Part shown: piece after piece, positions 11,870 to 22,918 of the stretch
Numbering within the stretch: the first letter of the stretch is position 1
Layout of the letters: every line of letters starts with the position of its first letter
NCBI GenBank assembly: GCA_963969495.1
Contig: OZ018319.1
Location: 203,921,100 to 203,985,099, forward strand
Reading direction: 5' to 3'
DNA from: Ceratothoa steindachneri
Taxonomy: Eukaryota > Arthropoda > Malacostraca > Isopoda > Cymothoidae
Length of the DNA stretch: 64,000 nucleotides
Translations under genes and position numbers: made by a program
The notes under the pieces: model-generated
Told to the model about the DNA's origin: nothing
The model's input: the letters and a program-made list of their open reading frames with translations, nothing else
Database searches by the model: none

Positions 11870-14800
11870 AGAATAACAGGATAATGGGCTCAAATCTTTC
11901 TTATACGAAGGGAGCGGGGAGGCAAAGTAAAAAGAATGGGGTGAGCTTTGTCCTATACCCTGGCAGAGGGAAGACAAAAAGATTTGAATGGGGTAAATTT
12001 GTCCTATACTCCGGAACTAGGGAGGGAAAAATTAGGGAAATTGGGTAAAATCTGTTCTATATCCTGAAAGAGGGAGGAAACAAACAGAAAATAGGTGAAA
12101 TTTGTCCTATACCATAAAAATGTGTAGCCAAAAACAGAAGAATATGTTGGAGAAAGTTGTCCCATACCCTGGAACGAGGGACGCAAAATCAGAAAAGTAG
12201 GGTCAAATTTGTCCTATTGCCCACAAGTGGGGATGCAAAATGAAAGGAATAGATTAAATATATCCTATACCCCGGAAGTGAGGAGTAAAAATCAGAGAAA
12301 TGGGTTCAAATTTGTCCTATTCCCCGGAAGTGGTGATGCAAAATCAAAGGAATTGGCTCCTATATATCCTACTTTCCTGAAGTAGATAGGCAAATTCGGA
12401 GGAATGGGTACAAATATTTCCTATACCAAGGAAGTGGGTCAGCAAAATCAGATGAATGGGTTCAAATTTGTCCTATTCCCCGAAAGTGTGCATGCAAAAT
12501 GAAAGGAATAGGTTAAATTTATCCTATACCCCGGAAGTAAGCAGTGAAAACAGAGATATTGGTTCAAATTTGTCCTATTCCCCGAAAGTGGGGATGCAAA
12601 ATGAAAGGAATAGGTTAAATTTATCCTATACCCCGGAATTAAGCAGTGAAAACAGAGATATTGGTTCAAATTTGTTCTAGTGCCCGAAAGTGGGGATGCA
12701 AAATCAAAGGAATAGGTTAAATTTATCCTATACCCAGGAAGTGAGCAGTGAAAATCAGAAATATAGGTTCAAATTTGTCCTATTGTCCGAAATCGGGGAT
12801 GCCAAATGAAAGGAATGGATTAAATATATCCTATACCCCGGAAGTGAGGAGTGAAAATCAGAGATATGGGTTCAAATTTGTCTTATTCCCCGAAAGTGGG
12901 GATACAAAATCAAAGGAATGGGATAAATTTGTCCTATACCCCGGAATTGAGTAGTGAAAATTTTAGATATGAGTTCAAATTTTTCCTATTCCCTGGAAGT
13001 AGGGATGCAAAATTAAAATAATGGGTTCAAATTTATCCTATTCCCTGAAAGTGGGGATGCAAAATCAAAGGAATAGGTTAAATTTATCCTATACCCAGGA
13101 GGTGAGCAGTGAAAATCAGAAATATGGGTTAAAAATTTGTCCTATTCCTCGAAAGTGGAGATAGAAAATCAAAGGAATGGATTAAATATATCCTATACCC
13201 CTGAACAGAGGAGTGAAAATCAGAGATATGGGTTTCAAATTTGTCTTATTCTCCGAAAGTGAGGATACAAAATCAAAAGAATGGGTTAAATTTATCCTAT
13301 ACCCCGGAATTGAATAGATATGGGTTCCAACTTTTCCTATTCCCTGGAAGTAGGGATGCAAAATTCAAATAATGGGTTCAAATTTATCCTATTCCCTGAA
13401 AATGGGGGTGCAAAATCAAAGGAATAGGTTAAATTTATCCTATACCCAGGAGGTGAGCAGTGAAAATCAGAAATATGAGTTAAAATTTGTCCTATTCCTT
13501 GAAAGTGGGGATAGAAAATCAAAGGAATGGATTAAATATATCCTATACCTCGGAACAGAGGAGTGAAAATCAGAGATATGGGTTCAAATTTGTCTTATTC
13601 CTCGAAAGTGAGGATACAAAATCAAAAGAATGGGTTAAATTTATCCTATACCCCGGAATTGAATAGATATGGGTTCTAACTTTTCCTATTCGTTGAAAGT
13701 AGGGATGCGAAATTAAAATAATGGGTTCAAATTTATCCTATTCCCTGAAAGTGGGAGTGCAAAATCAAAGGAATAGGTTAAATTTATCCTTTACCCAGGA
13801 GGTGAGCAGTAAAAAACAGAAATATGGGTTAAAATTTGTCCTTCTCCTTGAAAGTAGGGATAGAAAATCAAAGGAATGGATTAAATATATCCTATTCCCC
13901 GGAACAAAGGAGTGAAAATCAGAGATATGGGTTCAAATTTGTCTTATTCCCCGAAAGCGGGGATACAAAATCAAAGGAATGGGATAAATTTGTCCTATAC
14001 CCCGGAATTGAGTAGTGAAAATTTTAGATATGAGTTCAAATTTTTCCTATTCCCTGGAAGTAGGGATGCAAAATTAAAATATTGGGTTCAAATTTTTCCT
14101 ATTCCCTGGAAGTAGGGATGCAAAATTAAAATAATGGGTTCAAATTTATCCTATTCTCCGTAAGTTAGTAGGCAAAATCAGAAGAATGGGTTCAAATTCA
14201 TACTATTTTTCGGGAGTGGGGAGGCAAAATCAAAAGAATGGTTTAAAATTTGTCCTATTTCCCGGAAGGGGAGAACCAAAATCAGAGGACCGGGTTCAAA
14301 TTTGTCCTATTCTCCTGAAGTGAACACGCAAATTCAAAAGAATAGGTTTCAAAATTATCTTATTCCCCAGAAATGGGTAGGCAAATTCAGAGAAATGGAT
14401 TCAAATTTGTCCTATTCGCCAAAAGTGGGAATGCAAAATCAAAGAAATGGTTTTAAATTTATCCTATTCTACGGAAGTGGGGAGACAAAATTCGAGTAAT
14501 GGGTTCAAATTTGTCCTTTATCCCGGAAGTGGGTAGGCAAATTCAGAAGAATGGATTCAGATTGGTCCTATGCCCCGGAATGGGGAGGCAAAGTCAAAGG
14601 AATGGGTTCAATTTTATCCTATTTCCCGGAAATGGGGAAGCAAAATTAGAGAAATGTTGAATTTTATCATATTTCCCTGAAGTGTGGTGGCAAAAATCAA
14701 AGGATGGGTTCAATTTTATCCTAGTTCCCGGAGGTGAGTAGGGAAAATCAGAGGAATGGGTTCAAATTTATCCTATTCTTCGGAAGTTGGGAGGCAAAAA

Positions 14801-15480
14801 TAGTTGAATGGGTTAAAATTTTCCTATTTCCCGGAACTTTTAAGACAAAATCAGAGGACTGGGTTCAAATTTGTCTTATTCCCCAGAAGTAGTAACGCAA
14901 AATTAAAAGAATGGGTTTTAAATTTATCCTATTCCTTGGAAGTGTGTAGGCAAATTCAGAGGAATGGGTTCAAATTTGTCTTATTCTCTATAGTGGGGAG
15001 GCAAAATCAAAGGAATAGGTTCAAATTTATCCTATTTCCCGGAAATGGGGAGCCAAAATGAGACGAATGGGTTCAGTTGTATCTTATTCCCCGGAAGTGT
15101 GAAGGCAAAATCAAAGGAATGGGTTCAAATGTATCCTATTCCCCGGAATTGGGGAGGAAAAATCAGAGGAATGGTTAAAGTTTTCCTATTTTTCTGAAGT
15201 AGCGAGACAAAATCAGAGGAGGGGGTTCAAATTTGTCTTATTCCCTGGAAGTGGGAAGGCAAAATCGGATGAATGGATTCAAATTTGTCCTATACCCCGG
15301 AAGAGGGGAGTAAAAATCAGAGGAATGGGTTCAAATTCGTCCTATTACCCGGAAGTGGGGTGGAAATATAAAAGAAATGAGTTCAAATGTGTCCTATTTC
15401 CAGAAACGAGAGAGGTAGCATCAGAGTAATAGGGTGAATAGGGATAATCAAAGGAAATAGGTTTATTTTTTTCTTTTACA
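11870..15480. repeat. 50-52-bp satellite, about 70 copies
   Basis: About 3.6 kb of tandem copies of GAATGGGTTCAAATTTGTCC, TATTCCCCGGAAGTGGGGA, GGCAAAATCAGAG and close variants. Copies are diverged at the left edge (11870-12250) and the right edge (15150-15480) and more uniform inside. Short open frames on both strands are artefacts of the period. Confidence 0.95.
12720..14115. repeat. ~350-bp higher-order repeat inside the 52-bp satellite
   Basis: The marker CCCAGGAGGTGAGCAGT recurs at 13094, 13445 and 13794 (spacing 351 and 349), with a close variant at 12734 (spacing 360). Other monomer variants, such as TAGGGATGCAAAATTAAAATA near 13005, 13354 and 13701, repeat with the same spacing. About seven monomers form one higher-order unit, which implies recent amplification of a multi-monomer block. 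Confidence 0.88.
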
Positions 15481-16814
15481 CTGGAACAAAGAGAAATTGT
15501 ATCTAATTAAAAGGAAAGCAATCTTAAATGAATGTGGCCATGATTACTTTTAAATATTTTGTTAATAATTGCTCAAATCTTCGTCGAGTTTAGATTTAAA
15601 ACAACTTATATTAAATCATTCAAAATAGATCTGATAATTACTTGAATGATGCACAGTTTGCAGAAGCGCCAAAGTTCTCGGAAGATTATTAAAAAAAATT
15701 TATACCATTAGGGAAAACCAAGATTTTTTATAGAAGAAAACAAGTTTTTACTTGGTTGTAAGTACTCTATTAGTTTCAGAATGTTACTCTTCATCCTTCA
15801 CTCTTTGTAAAGTGGAAGGATGTAGCGTGATTTTCCGAAACTAGTCCTTTACTTGTGAACATACCAGTATATAAACGGGGTTCTCCTCAAAATGAACTTT
15901 GGGGAAATTTAACTAACAGTTCCACTTCGCTCATACCAGCAAATGCAGTAGTGGAGTGGACAACCTTGAAAATGAACATCGCGTAGTGAGTGTAGGTTTT
16001 ATCTTCTAGTCTCCAAACCCCGCTACCGATCAATCTTATATTAGTACTTTCAAATTATATTATATAAAATGACTCAGAGGATTCCGATATCGAATATATA
16101 CATATAATCAACCATTTAGAATAACTTCCCTTCTTCATTAAATCTTCCGTCAGACACTGTGGAGTTATCAATGTTGATTTTATCCTTGTTAAATAAAATT
16201 ATTTTATTTACTTTCTCAGTGTTAAACCGTACGGAAAAATCAAAGGAGGTATAAAATCATGGGATTATGTCATTACTTATATGCCGTAAGTTACTTTGTA
16301 TCAATTTTTAAAACTTTCCCTCATGGGAATTTTGGATTTTGCAAACGTAAGCAAAATCCATAGCCAAAAAGGGTAAAATAAAGACGGGTTCTTAGATTAA
16401 GTGACTTTTTCTTCTGATTTTAGAACATTTCTAAAAGGATTAGAAAATCCTCAAATATCTTGAAAATAAAATTGGTCTTTTTTTTCATGGCTGGAAAATA
16501 TTGGTTTTCCAAATTCTCCTTAAAAATCTCTTGTCAGCTTTTCTCTTTTCGACCAAATTATGTTCCTAAATTATTTTTTTTATAGTTCGTACATTGTTTA
16601 TAGATTTATTTGTCCTAGCTGTAAGAAAGGGACCTATATAGTAAGCAAAATACGTTCGCTTCAGTCGCGTTACTGGGCTCACATAGCTATTAGATAGGGA
16701 ACAGGAAAATCTTAAGTATTAAAAAGAATTCTATCATCAGGAAAAACACAATTGATTGTAAAACTTAAGTGTCCTTAAATGATTTTTATGTCTTAAAATT
16801 TGATAAATATATAT
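15481..16814. other. AT-rich spacer, no gene recognised
   Basis: Non-repetitive AT-rich sequence without a convincing open frame or TE ending. Nothing can be assigned. Confidence 0.5.

Positions 16815-16880
<66 letters not shown>
16815..16880. repeat. (AT)n microsatellite
   Basis: About 65 bases of alternating AT, close upstream of the Tc1 fragment. Confidence 0.98.
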
Positions 16881-17065
16881 GGGCTTGGAGAGAATAATTG
16901 GAATAGTAGAAATTTAACACCAATATTTCAATGAGCCATTATATTACGAATATCCATCCAAATTTCATTATGAGTGTTTTGTTTTCTATTGTATATACAT
17001 ATTTTTATTTAACACTTTTAATGATTATTTGTATTTCTTTTTCAGATCGTGGTATAGATGCTAAG

Positions 17066-17359
17066 ATGCGTAACTTCACTGAGTTCGAAAAAGGGCAAAT
17101 TGTTGGAGCTCGAATGGCAGGAGCTTCCGTCACCAGAACAGCTAAACTCCTTGGTTTTTCGATAGCTACCATATCAAAGTCCATGAAAGAATTCAAGAAG
17201 CATGGCAGAACCTCCTGCAGGGAGGGTAATTCCAGCACGACTTCGAAGCCCGCTAAAAGAGACCGACGAGTGTTGAAACGCATTGCGATGAAAAATCTCC
17301 GGACAACTGCCCATAAAGTGACCTTTGAATTGGGAATTCAAAAGACAAAGGAAAATTGA
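17066..17359 (+). pseudogene. Tc1-like transposase, N-terminal DNA-binding part only
   Basis: From ATG at 17066 the frame reads MRNFTEFEKGQIVGARMAGA, then SVTRTAKLLGFSIATISKSM and EFKKHGRTSC. This is the first helix-turn-helix of Tc1-like transposases. RRVLKRIAMKNLRTTAHKVT follows, the start of the second helix-turn-helix. The frame ends at 17359 and no DDE domain follows; SINE-like and PLE sequence begin instead. The open frame extends upstream to 16931, but a TTTTTCAG site sits just before this domain and the domain itself starts at 17066. It is a 3'-truncated copy. Confidence 0.8.
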
Positions 17360-17399
17360 GGTAAACACGCAGCGAATATACAATGTATAAATCTTTCAT

Positions 17400-17580
17400 G
17401 AAAGCGAAAGAATGATGAAATGAATAGCAGCAAACCGCAAGAGACACCTTGTTTATTCGGAAGATTTTTTGTCTTCCGCATAGCAAAGTGGTCAAGTGGT
17501 GGTTTAATTGAGATCAAAGCGGTTGCTCGCGGCTCAGTGTGCTTGGTTCGAATCCCACCCCTGTACGGAATTTTTGCGAA
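17400..17580 (+). mobile_element. tRNA-derived SINE fragment
   Basis: A pol III promoter-like pair is visible: an A-box-like TAGCAAAGTGGTCAAGTGG at 17481-17499 and a B-box GGTTCGAATCC at 17544-17554, followed by CACCCCTGTACGGAATTTTT. The spacing is somewhat long for a plain tRNA and fits a Ser/Leu-type tRNA head. The segment CTCAGTGTGCTTGGTTCGAA and its tail recur at 30370-30420 on the minus strand, so it is a dispersed family. The upstream GAATGATGAAATGAAT piece (17411) is also shared with 30280. Confidence 0.65.
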
Positions 17581-17644
17581 TTGGGAAATAACTTTTTCCA
17601 AAGAAATCTATCCTGCGTTTCTGTTCCTTGCGCTTTTCTGGATT

Positions 17645-17835
17645 ATACATTCATATAATCCTGCTGTTTCATTTTGTTTAAGATGTGGCTTACCTTATAT
17701 ATACTGTGTTTCTTGCTTAGGTGCTTCATTATTATTTGAAAATGACATTTTGTAACTTGCCGAAACTAATCCGATAGTTATAAATAGAATCTTGATTCAA
17801 ATATTGTGGTTTACCATTATCCTTCACATATATAC
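17645..17835 (+). repeat. Pseudo-LTR of PLE 1, left copy
   Basis: The direct repeat shares GTTTCATTTTGTTTA, GATGTGGCTTACCTTATATA, CTTCATTATTA, CTTGCCGAAACTA and GTCCGATAGTTATAAATA with 20300-20487, with scattered substitutions. Confidence 0.88.
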
Positions 17836-17852
17836 GGGTATATCACAGCAAT

Positions 17853-18308
17853 GTGATATATTCCATTCTATTACTCACCACGATGAATCAACCTGATGCA
17901 CTAAGATCGTGCTTTCATTCCTACGTGAAGAAGCTACGCAACCCGCATCTCAGTAAATTAAGGCCCTCGTTCCTGAAGGATTGTGCGGATAACAAGATCA
18001 TCCCAACCTCATTAACAAGGAAGAGTTACCAGCAAACGAAAGAGTTTCCCTTTACACACATCGAAGACCTTCTACTTCAAGAAGAAATTGACCGCAATAA
18101 GAGAGAAGTTGAGCATCATTTTCTCCTGCAACGTGAATCCCTCCGGACATTGACAGAAACTTGCTCCGATCGTGTAAATCTCTCTCATCTTCTTCGTCTA
18201 AGCCAAAACCATCTCTACCACGCCTACGTTAGAAAATTTTCCAAACTAAACAAGAAACTTAACCTTCTCTTCAAGAGAAGCCTATGGTGCACCTCATCAT
18301 CTCCGTGA
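17853..18308 (+). pseudogene. PLE 1, N-terminal coding region
   Basis: A 151-codon open segment: hydrophobic start, then a basic region rich in Lys, Arg and Leu (VKKLRNPHLSKLRPSFLKDC). The likely start is the second Met (MNQPDALRSC, 17882). It matches the region ahead of the reverse transcriptase in PLE proteins by position and composition rather than by a strong motif. It stops at 18308; the next conserved part lies in another frame. Confidence 0.55.
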
Positions 18309-18649
18309 AAAAACATCCTGAATCTCTCTTCCCGTGAATTAACATACGATGAACAAATTATTCTCGGATATGGACTTTCGCTCTCATTTTCTAAAAGTGA
18401 TTCATTAAACCTACAAATTTAACGTTCCTTAGTAAATGTTGTGAAATTCTACAGATTAATAATGAATTTCTCAGTGGTTATCTTTGCGGTGTTTTTAATT
18501 CGAATGCTAATGTTAAATATCAAAATATACCCAAAAGTTTACTTAACGCTTTAAAACTTTTACAGAAAGACCAATACATTGTGATAACAAAATCCGATAA
18601 AACTAACCTATTAGTGTGATGAATAAAACTCATTATTCGCAAAAATTAA

Positions 18650-19420
18650 ATGATCCTAAGTGACAACACTATCAATGAAATTTTAAATTCTAATCGTCTG
18701 AACAACAAGACGAAAACCTTTAATGACACCATCCGAAAAATCTTAGGTTCTAAATCTGAATTAACCAAAAAATTTAGAACAATCAACCCCTCCCTTCCCT
18801 ATATGTACGGGTTACCGAAAACCTATAAAGAAGGTATCCCATTTCGCCCAATTATCTCTTGCATTGGCTTCCATAGTTATAAACTATCGAAATGGCTGGC
18901 TGGAATCTTATCAAATGCGGTGGGTAAAATATCTCACTCACATATTATCCACTCATCGGATCTTATTTCCAAAATTAAAAATCTTTACCTCAGTGTTAAA
19001 AAACTGTTAAGCTTTCACGTAAATAGTTTGTTTTCGAAAGTCCCGGTCGGTAAAGCGCTTGACGTGTTATTGAGATTTCTTCCCAATTTAGATATTAACC
19101 TACCTTTACCGATCCCTAAAATTATTAAATTAGTGCGCTTATGTTTAACGAATAATGTATTTTCAACTGAAGATAAGTTTTTTCGCCAAAAATATTGCCT
19201 AAGTATGGGTAACTCCCTTTTCCCATCCTATGCAATCTATTTATGGAAAACTATGAAACGACCCTCCTGCCTAGGATCCATTCCCAACCTCTTATCTGGT
19301 TCCGATATGTAGACGACATCCTGTTGGCATGGCCCATGGACAATAACAATTTCAATGAATTTTTCAACAACCTGAATTCGTTACACCCATCGATGAAATT
19401 CAAAGTAGAATGAGAAGAGA
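18650..19420 (+). pseudogene. PLE 1, reverse transcriptase domain (broken)
   Basis: The frame from 18650 reads PYMYGLPKTYKEGIPFRPII (fingers region, PFRPI block), then FHVNSLFSKVPV, the motif A region where PLEs usually have FDVxSLFTNVP. The catalytic Asp is therefore His in this copy. CLSMGNSLFPSYA corresponds to the usual QxxGxxMGSPLSP block. A frameshift near 19270 moves the rest to frame 1, where WFRYVDDILLAWPM shows an intact YVDD motif C at 19297-19338. FLDVNIHR and CSVYRKPTNSNAY, the thumb region, follow at 19435-19520. Confidence 0.85.
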
Positions 19421-19850
19421 ACAATTCTCTGCCGTTTCTAGACGTAAATATCCACCGTTTAAATAATCATATTCCGTGCTCAGTCTATCGAAAGCCTACA
19501 AATTCAAATGCTTACATACATTTTTTCTCATTACATGATAAATCCCTTAAGATATCTGTTCTTTCTCCCCTTTTTCTCCGAGCCTATATAGCGTGCGACT
19601 TAATCTTCCTTCAGGATGAAATTAACCACCTTATCTGCAATTTAATTGAACTAAAATACCCAATTCACCTCATAAATAGATGCATTCGAAAGCACGGAAA
19701 AACTTCTATGCCATCTCCACGCCGCGAAGGGACAATTTAAAAAAAGCATATTACTTTCCCATATGCTCCAGCCCTGGCCCTCCTAAAATCATATGCGAAC
19801 GGAAATAACATAAATAGTACATTAAAATATTCTAATACCATACAAAATCC

Positions 19851-20226
19851 TTGACTAGACTGTGTCCAATCAATATCGATACTGGAGTATGCAGCATACC
19901 ATGCCATAATTGCAATTTAGCATACGTCGGAGAGTCGGGACACTTTACTAAGAGGATGAAAGAACATCTAGCTGATATCAGATGGTGTACAACTCTTCAA
20001 GTCTCTTTACGCACATGCAAAAACACGACCATAGAATTGACTTCAACCAAACAAAAATGTATAAATCAAACAATTATATTGAGAGGAGAATTGCGGAATC
20101 TATCATCATTAACAAAGTTGATCATTTGAATTTATCTGAAGGGCAATACAAATTTAATAAATATATATCGAATAAAGTCGCCAATCGTATTTATATATCC
20201 CCGGAAGCAATGGTTCTCGGAGATTA
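19851..20226 (+). pseudogene. PLE 1, GIY-YIG endonuclease domain (frameshifted)
   Basis: The start reads GVCSIPCHNCNLAYVGESG, with CxxC (zinc-binding in PLE endonucleases) and the YVG part of GIY-YIG, then KRMKEHLADIR with the conserved Arg and His. After a frameshift near 20000 the second frame continues HDHRIDFNQTKMYKSNNYIE, with the conserved Glu region RRIAES, and ends LNLSEGQYKFNKYISNK. The last block recurs in the PLE at 31 kb. It would nick target DNA for target-primed reverse transcription. Confidence 0.82.
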
Positions 20227-20299
20227 GAAACTTTCTAGATTGTTTCCTATTTCATTTCATTTTGTTTAGCTTGTCGTATGCCCCAGATACGCTTGAGTT

Positions 20300-20476
20300 T
20301 TTCTCAGGTTGTTTCCTGCGGTTTCATTTTGTTTAGGATGTGGCTTACCTTATATATACTGTGTTACTTGCCTAGTTTCTTCATTATTAGTTGAAAATGG
20401 CATTTTGCACCTTGCCGAAACTAGTCCGATAGTTATAAATAAAATCTTGATTCAAATATTGTGGCTTACCGTTATC

Positions 20477-20487
<11 letters not shown>
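20300..20487 (+). repeat. Pseudo-LTR of PLE 1, right copy
   Basis: The second copy of the 17645-17835 repeat, ending in CTTTC followed by (AT)n. It holds a possible degenerate hammerhead-like segment: TGAAAA, a GGCA..TGCC stem, then GAAAC. Confidence 0.87.

Positions 20488-20570
<83 letters not shown>
20481..20570. repeat. (AT)n microsatellite at the 3' end of PLE 1
   Basis: Ninety bases of AT with one AAAT interruption, starting where the pseudo-LTR ends. Confidence 0.98.
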
Positions 20571-20809
20571 TCAAAGTGGTTATTTTGATATGCAGCAAAA
20601 AGCCGACGACCAGGCAAATAGCCAAATTCATTCATTGAATGAATTATTTTCAACGTTTCGAGCTTACACGATCATTCTTGGGAAATATTCTATATTGAGA
20701 AATACAAACAATGATTTATAAAATTTATAGGTAATTTACTTGAAAAATGTATAATAAATACTCATATTGTTTTACAATATTTAAATCAATACAAACGAAG
20801 GGAGATATA

Positions 20810-22086
20810 CCAGTCGTAATCAGAAAGTAATGTTAGTCAGAGTTATGGCACAGAGACGATGAGTGATGGGAGGAAAGGGAGCGCGGGTCATCAAGTGTTG
20901 TCTGTTGTGACGTGTTTGAACTTGTCACCGCTTGGCTCGGTTACATTTTCTCGTTGCGATGAGTGATTGCATCATAGTTGGTTTGCAGGTTCTACACCTT
21001 CACTAGGTGGAAACTCGGGAAAATACAACGGAGATCAGAGGGAAATTATTGCAAGTTTTTTCCCGCGTCTACTTCATCACTGGAAATTGTTTCACGGTGG
21101 ATTCGAGATTTTACAGCCAGAAAAACTCAGCTGGAAGAGAATCATCGGTCTGGACGCCCCCGGAAATCCGTGACGGAAGCAACAACGGTCTGTGCTTGGG
21201 CCATAATTGAAGAAGATCCAACTGTTACTCTTCGATTCTTATCTTTGTAGTTTGGTGTCAGTTATGGGAGTGCACATGACACCATTCATGAACAATTAGG
21301 ACTGAGGAAAAGTGTGTTTGAATAAAACCTCATTTGCTAACACAAGATAGAATGCGTGCAGAATTTTCGTCTCTAGCTGGCTGCATTCGAACCATATGGT
21401 CCGAAATGGTTCTCAGATGTTGCTAGCGAAGATGAGTGTTGGATTACTTTCTTCACCACCAGAGACAAGCAGTCCAACATGGTGTGGTTGCGTGATGAAG
21501 AGCCTCATCGTCAGATTTTCAAGGAAGGATTTGCCAACAGGAAGCGCCTTTTACATCTTCAATTATCAAGAACCAATGTGTATGAATGTGATGCCTTAAC
21601 AGTATACTTTCACAGCCAAGTACTACACTTACCAAGTCCTTCCTCAAGTCCTGGAACACCAGACTAAGTCCGCACCAACTCGCCACCTATTGCGCCTTTT
21701 GCTGCACGACGACAATGCTGCGCCCCACAAAGCGTGCCTAACTGTGCAATTCATAAAGCAGCAAGGGATCACACTTCTTACCCACCCACCCTACTCACTT
21801 GACCTTTCTCCCTCTGATTTTTGGTTGTTTCCAAAGATCAAGGGTACGATTGCAGGGAAGCGGTATCGTCGTATCCTAGACCTGGCACGAACAGTCAATT
21901 CATAGCCATGAGGTATACCAGCTTCTGAGTACCATGGCTGCCTCATGAAGAGGCGAAGGAGGATGGAACACTGCATAGAGGCAGGAGGGGATTACTTTGA
22001 AAAAATAAGACAACTGTTTGGATTTACCTCTGTTCTACCTAAAATATACGGTTTCACTGTCATTACTTTCTGATCACCCCTCTGGC
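20810..22086 (+). mobile_element. Mariner-type element with both TIRs, about 1.28 kb
   Basis: The left end reads CCAGTCGTAATCAGAAAGTAATG. The reverse complement of the right end reads GCCAGAGGGGTGATCAGAAAGTAATG. The shared 16 bases include TCAGAAAGTAATG. TA lies outside both ends (20808-20809 and 22087-22088), the target duplication expected for Tc1/mariner. The 1.28-kb length is standard for mariner. It carries one broken transposase gene on the plus strand. Confidence 0.85.
20978..22018 (+). pseudogene. Mariner-type transposase, frameshifted
   Basis: The N-terminal part includes EIVSRWIRDFTARKTQLEEN and HRSGRPRKSVTEAT, the helix-turn-helix and GRPR linker, then a WVPHxL-like region (SYGSAHDTIHEQLGLRKS). 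The catalytic core shows ASEDECWITFF with the first Asp, RLLLHDDNAAPHKACLTVQF with the second, and PPYSLDLSPSDFWLFPKIKG with the third. The spacing between the second and third is about 34 residues, as in mariner D34D enzymes. The C-terminus ends RRRMEHCIEAGGDYFEKIRQ. At least four frame changes break it. It is inactive, but its parts are in the right order. Confidence 0.85.
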
Positions 22087-22088
22087 TA

Positions 22089-22918
22089 GCCATTTAAAAT
22101 AGACACATATGAATCAATGATTTAAAGACACAGTAATCAGAACACTAACTTACCTTTACAGAATTACATCGAAACAAATATTAAGGGACTCGAAGCAAGC
22201 CGATTATGTTATAGGAAGTTAAGGATTATTTATTTTGTAGTGGTTTATATGATTAATATCAGAGTGGAGCTATTGGGGTGTTAAGACTTGGATCTACAGA
22301 TTTTATGTAAAGAGATTTAGATAAACGAACATATTTCAGCATTTATTGCTATGTAATATTTTAAATTTTTTTAAATTACATTACTATTACATTTTATAAA
22401 ATACTCTAATGGCTTTATGCTTAATGATTTTACTCGTCTTAAGTATTATTCTGATGTGAGAGCAAACCCTAGCTTCTAGGATGCGCACAGTGCTCTCGAT
22501 ATATTAGGAAAGGAGACACCTTGTGCATTTATATAAGTAAACAACATTACTGTGCAAACACGTAGCTATATCTTTTGTGGGAAATTTGGTGTCAATGGTG
22601 CTCTTATTAATGAAAATTGAACGAGAGTTAGTGTGAAAATAATGATTTTTGAATAAGCGGACGAATTTTAATCGACAGAATTTATTTAACCTACCCTACT
22701 TCCGTAAAAGTTGTTTTTCACCCATTTTACTTAGAAAAAGTACTTAAAACATTTTAAGACACTATATCCTTAACTTTCAACCCGTTCGAAAACTTTTAGC
22801 TGCTGATGTATATTAGAATTTGATAAAAATCCCCCCGAATCCCAATAATTATAGAAAAATCACTTACAATTCCTATGAAAGCCAACTGCCAGTAACTGTC
22901 ATACTTAAACAAACTACA
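22089..22918. other. Spacer between two mariner-type elements
   Basis: AT-rich sequence with no recognised gene, repeat or RNA. Confidence 0.5.

Larger units (their letters stand above)
17640..20572 (+). mobile_element. Penelope-like element 1, with pseudo-LTRs
   Basis: The unit holds an N-terminal region (17853-18308), a reverse transcriptase (about 18650-19420), a linker and a GIY-YIG-type endonuclease (about 19851-20226). It is framed by a ~190-bp direct repeat at 17645-17835 and 20300-20487. This order and the direct terminal copies (pLTRs) are typical of PLEs. The 3' copy runs directly into (AT)n at 20481. The coding region is broken by several frameshifts and stops, so this copy is inactive. 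Confidence 0.87.

Noticed and set aside
12448..15061. Open frames with repeated SNLSYSPKV or INLTYSFHF peptides
   Set aside because: They arise from the 50-52-bp satellite on both strands and are not genes.
2405..15480. CRISPR-like regular arrays
   Set aside because: Units are contiguous tandem repeats with no unique spacers, in animal DNA.
17481..17570. Working tRNA gene
   Set aside because: A- and B-boxes are present, but the acceptor stem does not pair and the tail is repeated elsewhere, so a SINE is a better call. The same holds for 40291 and 53905.
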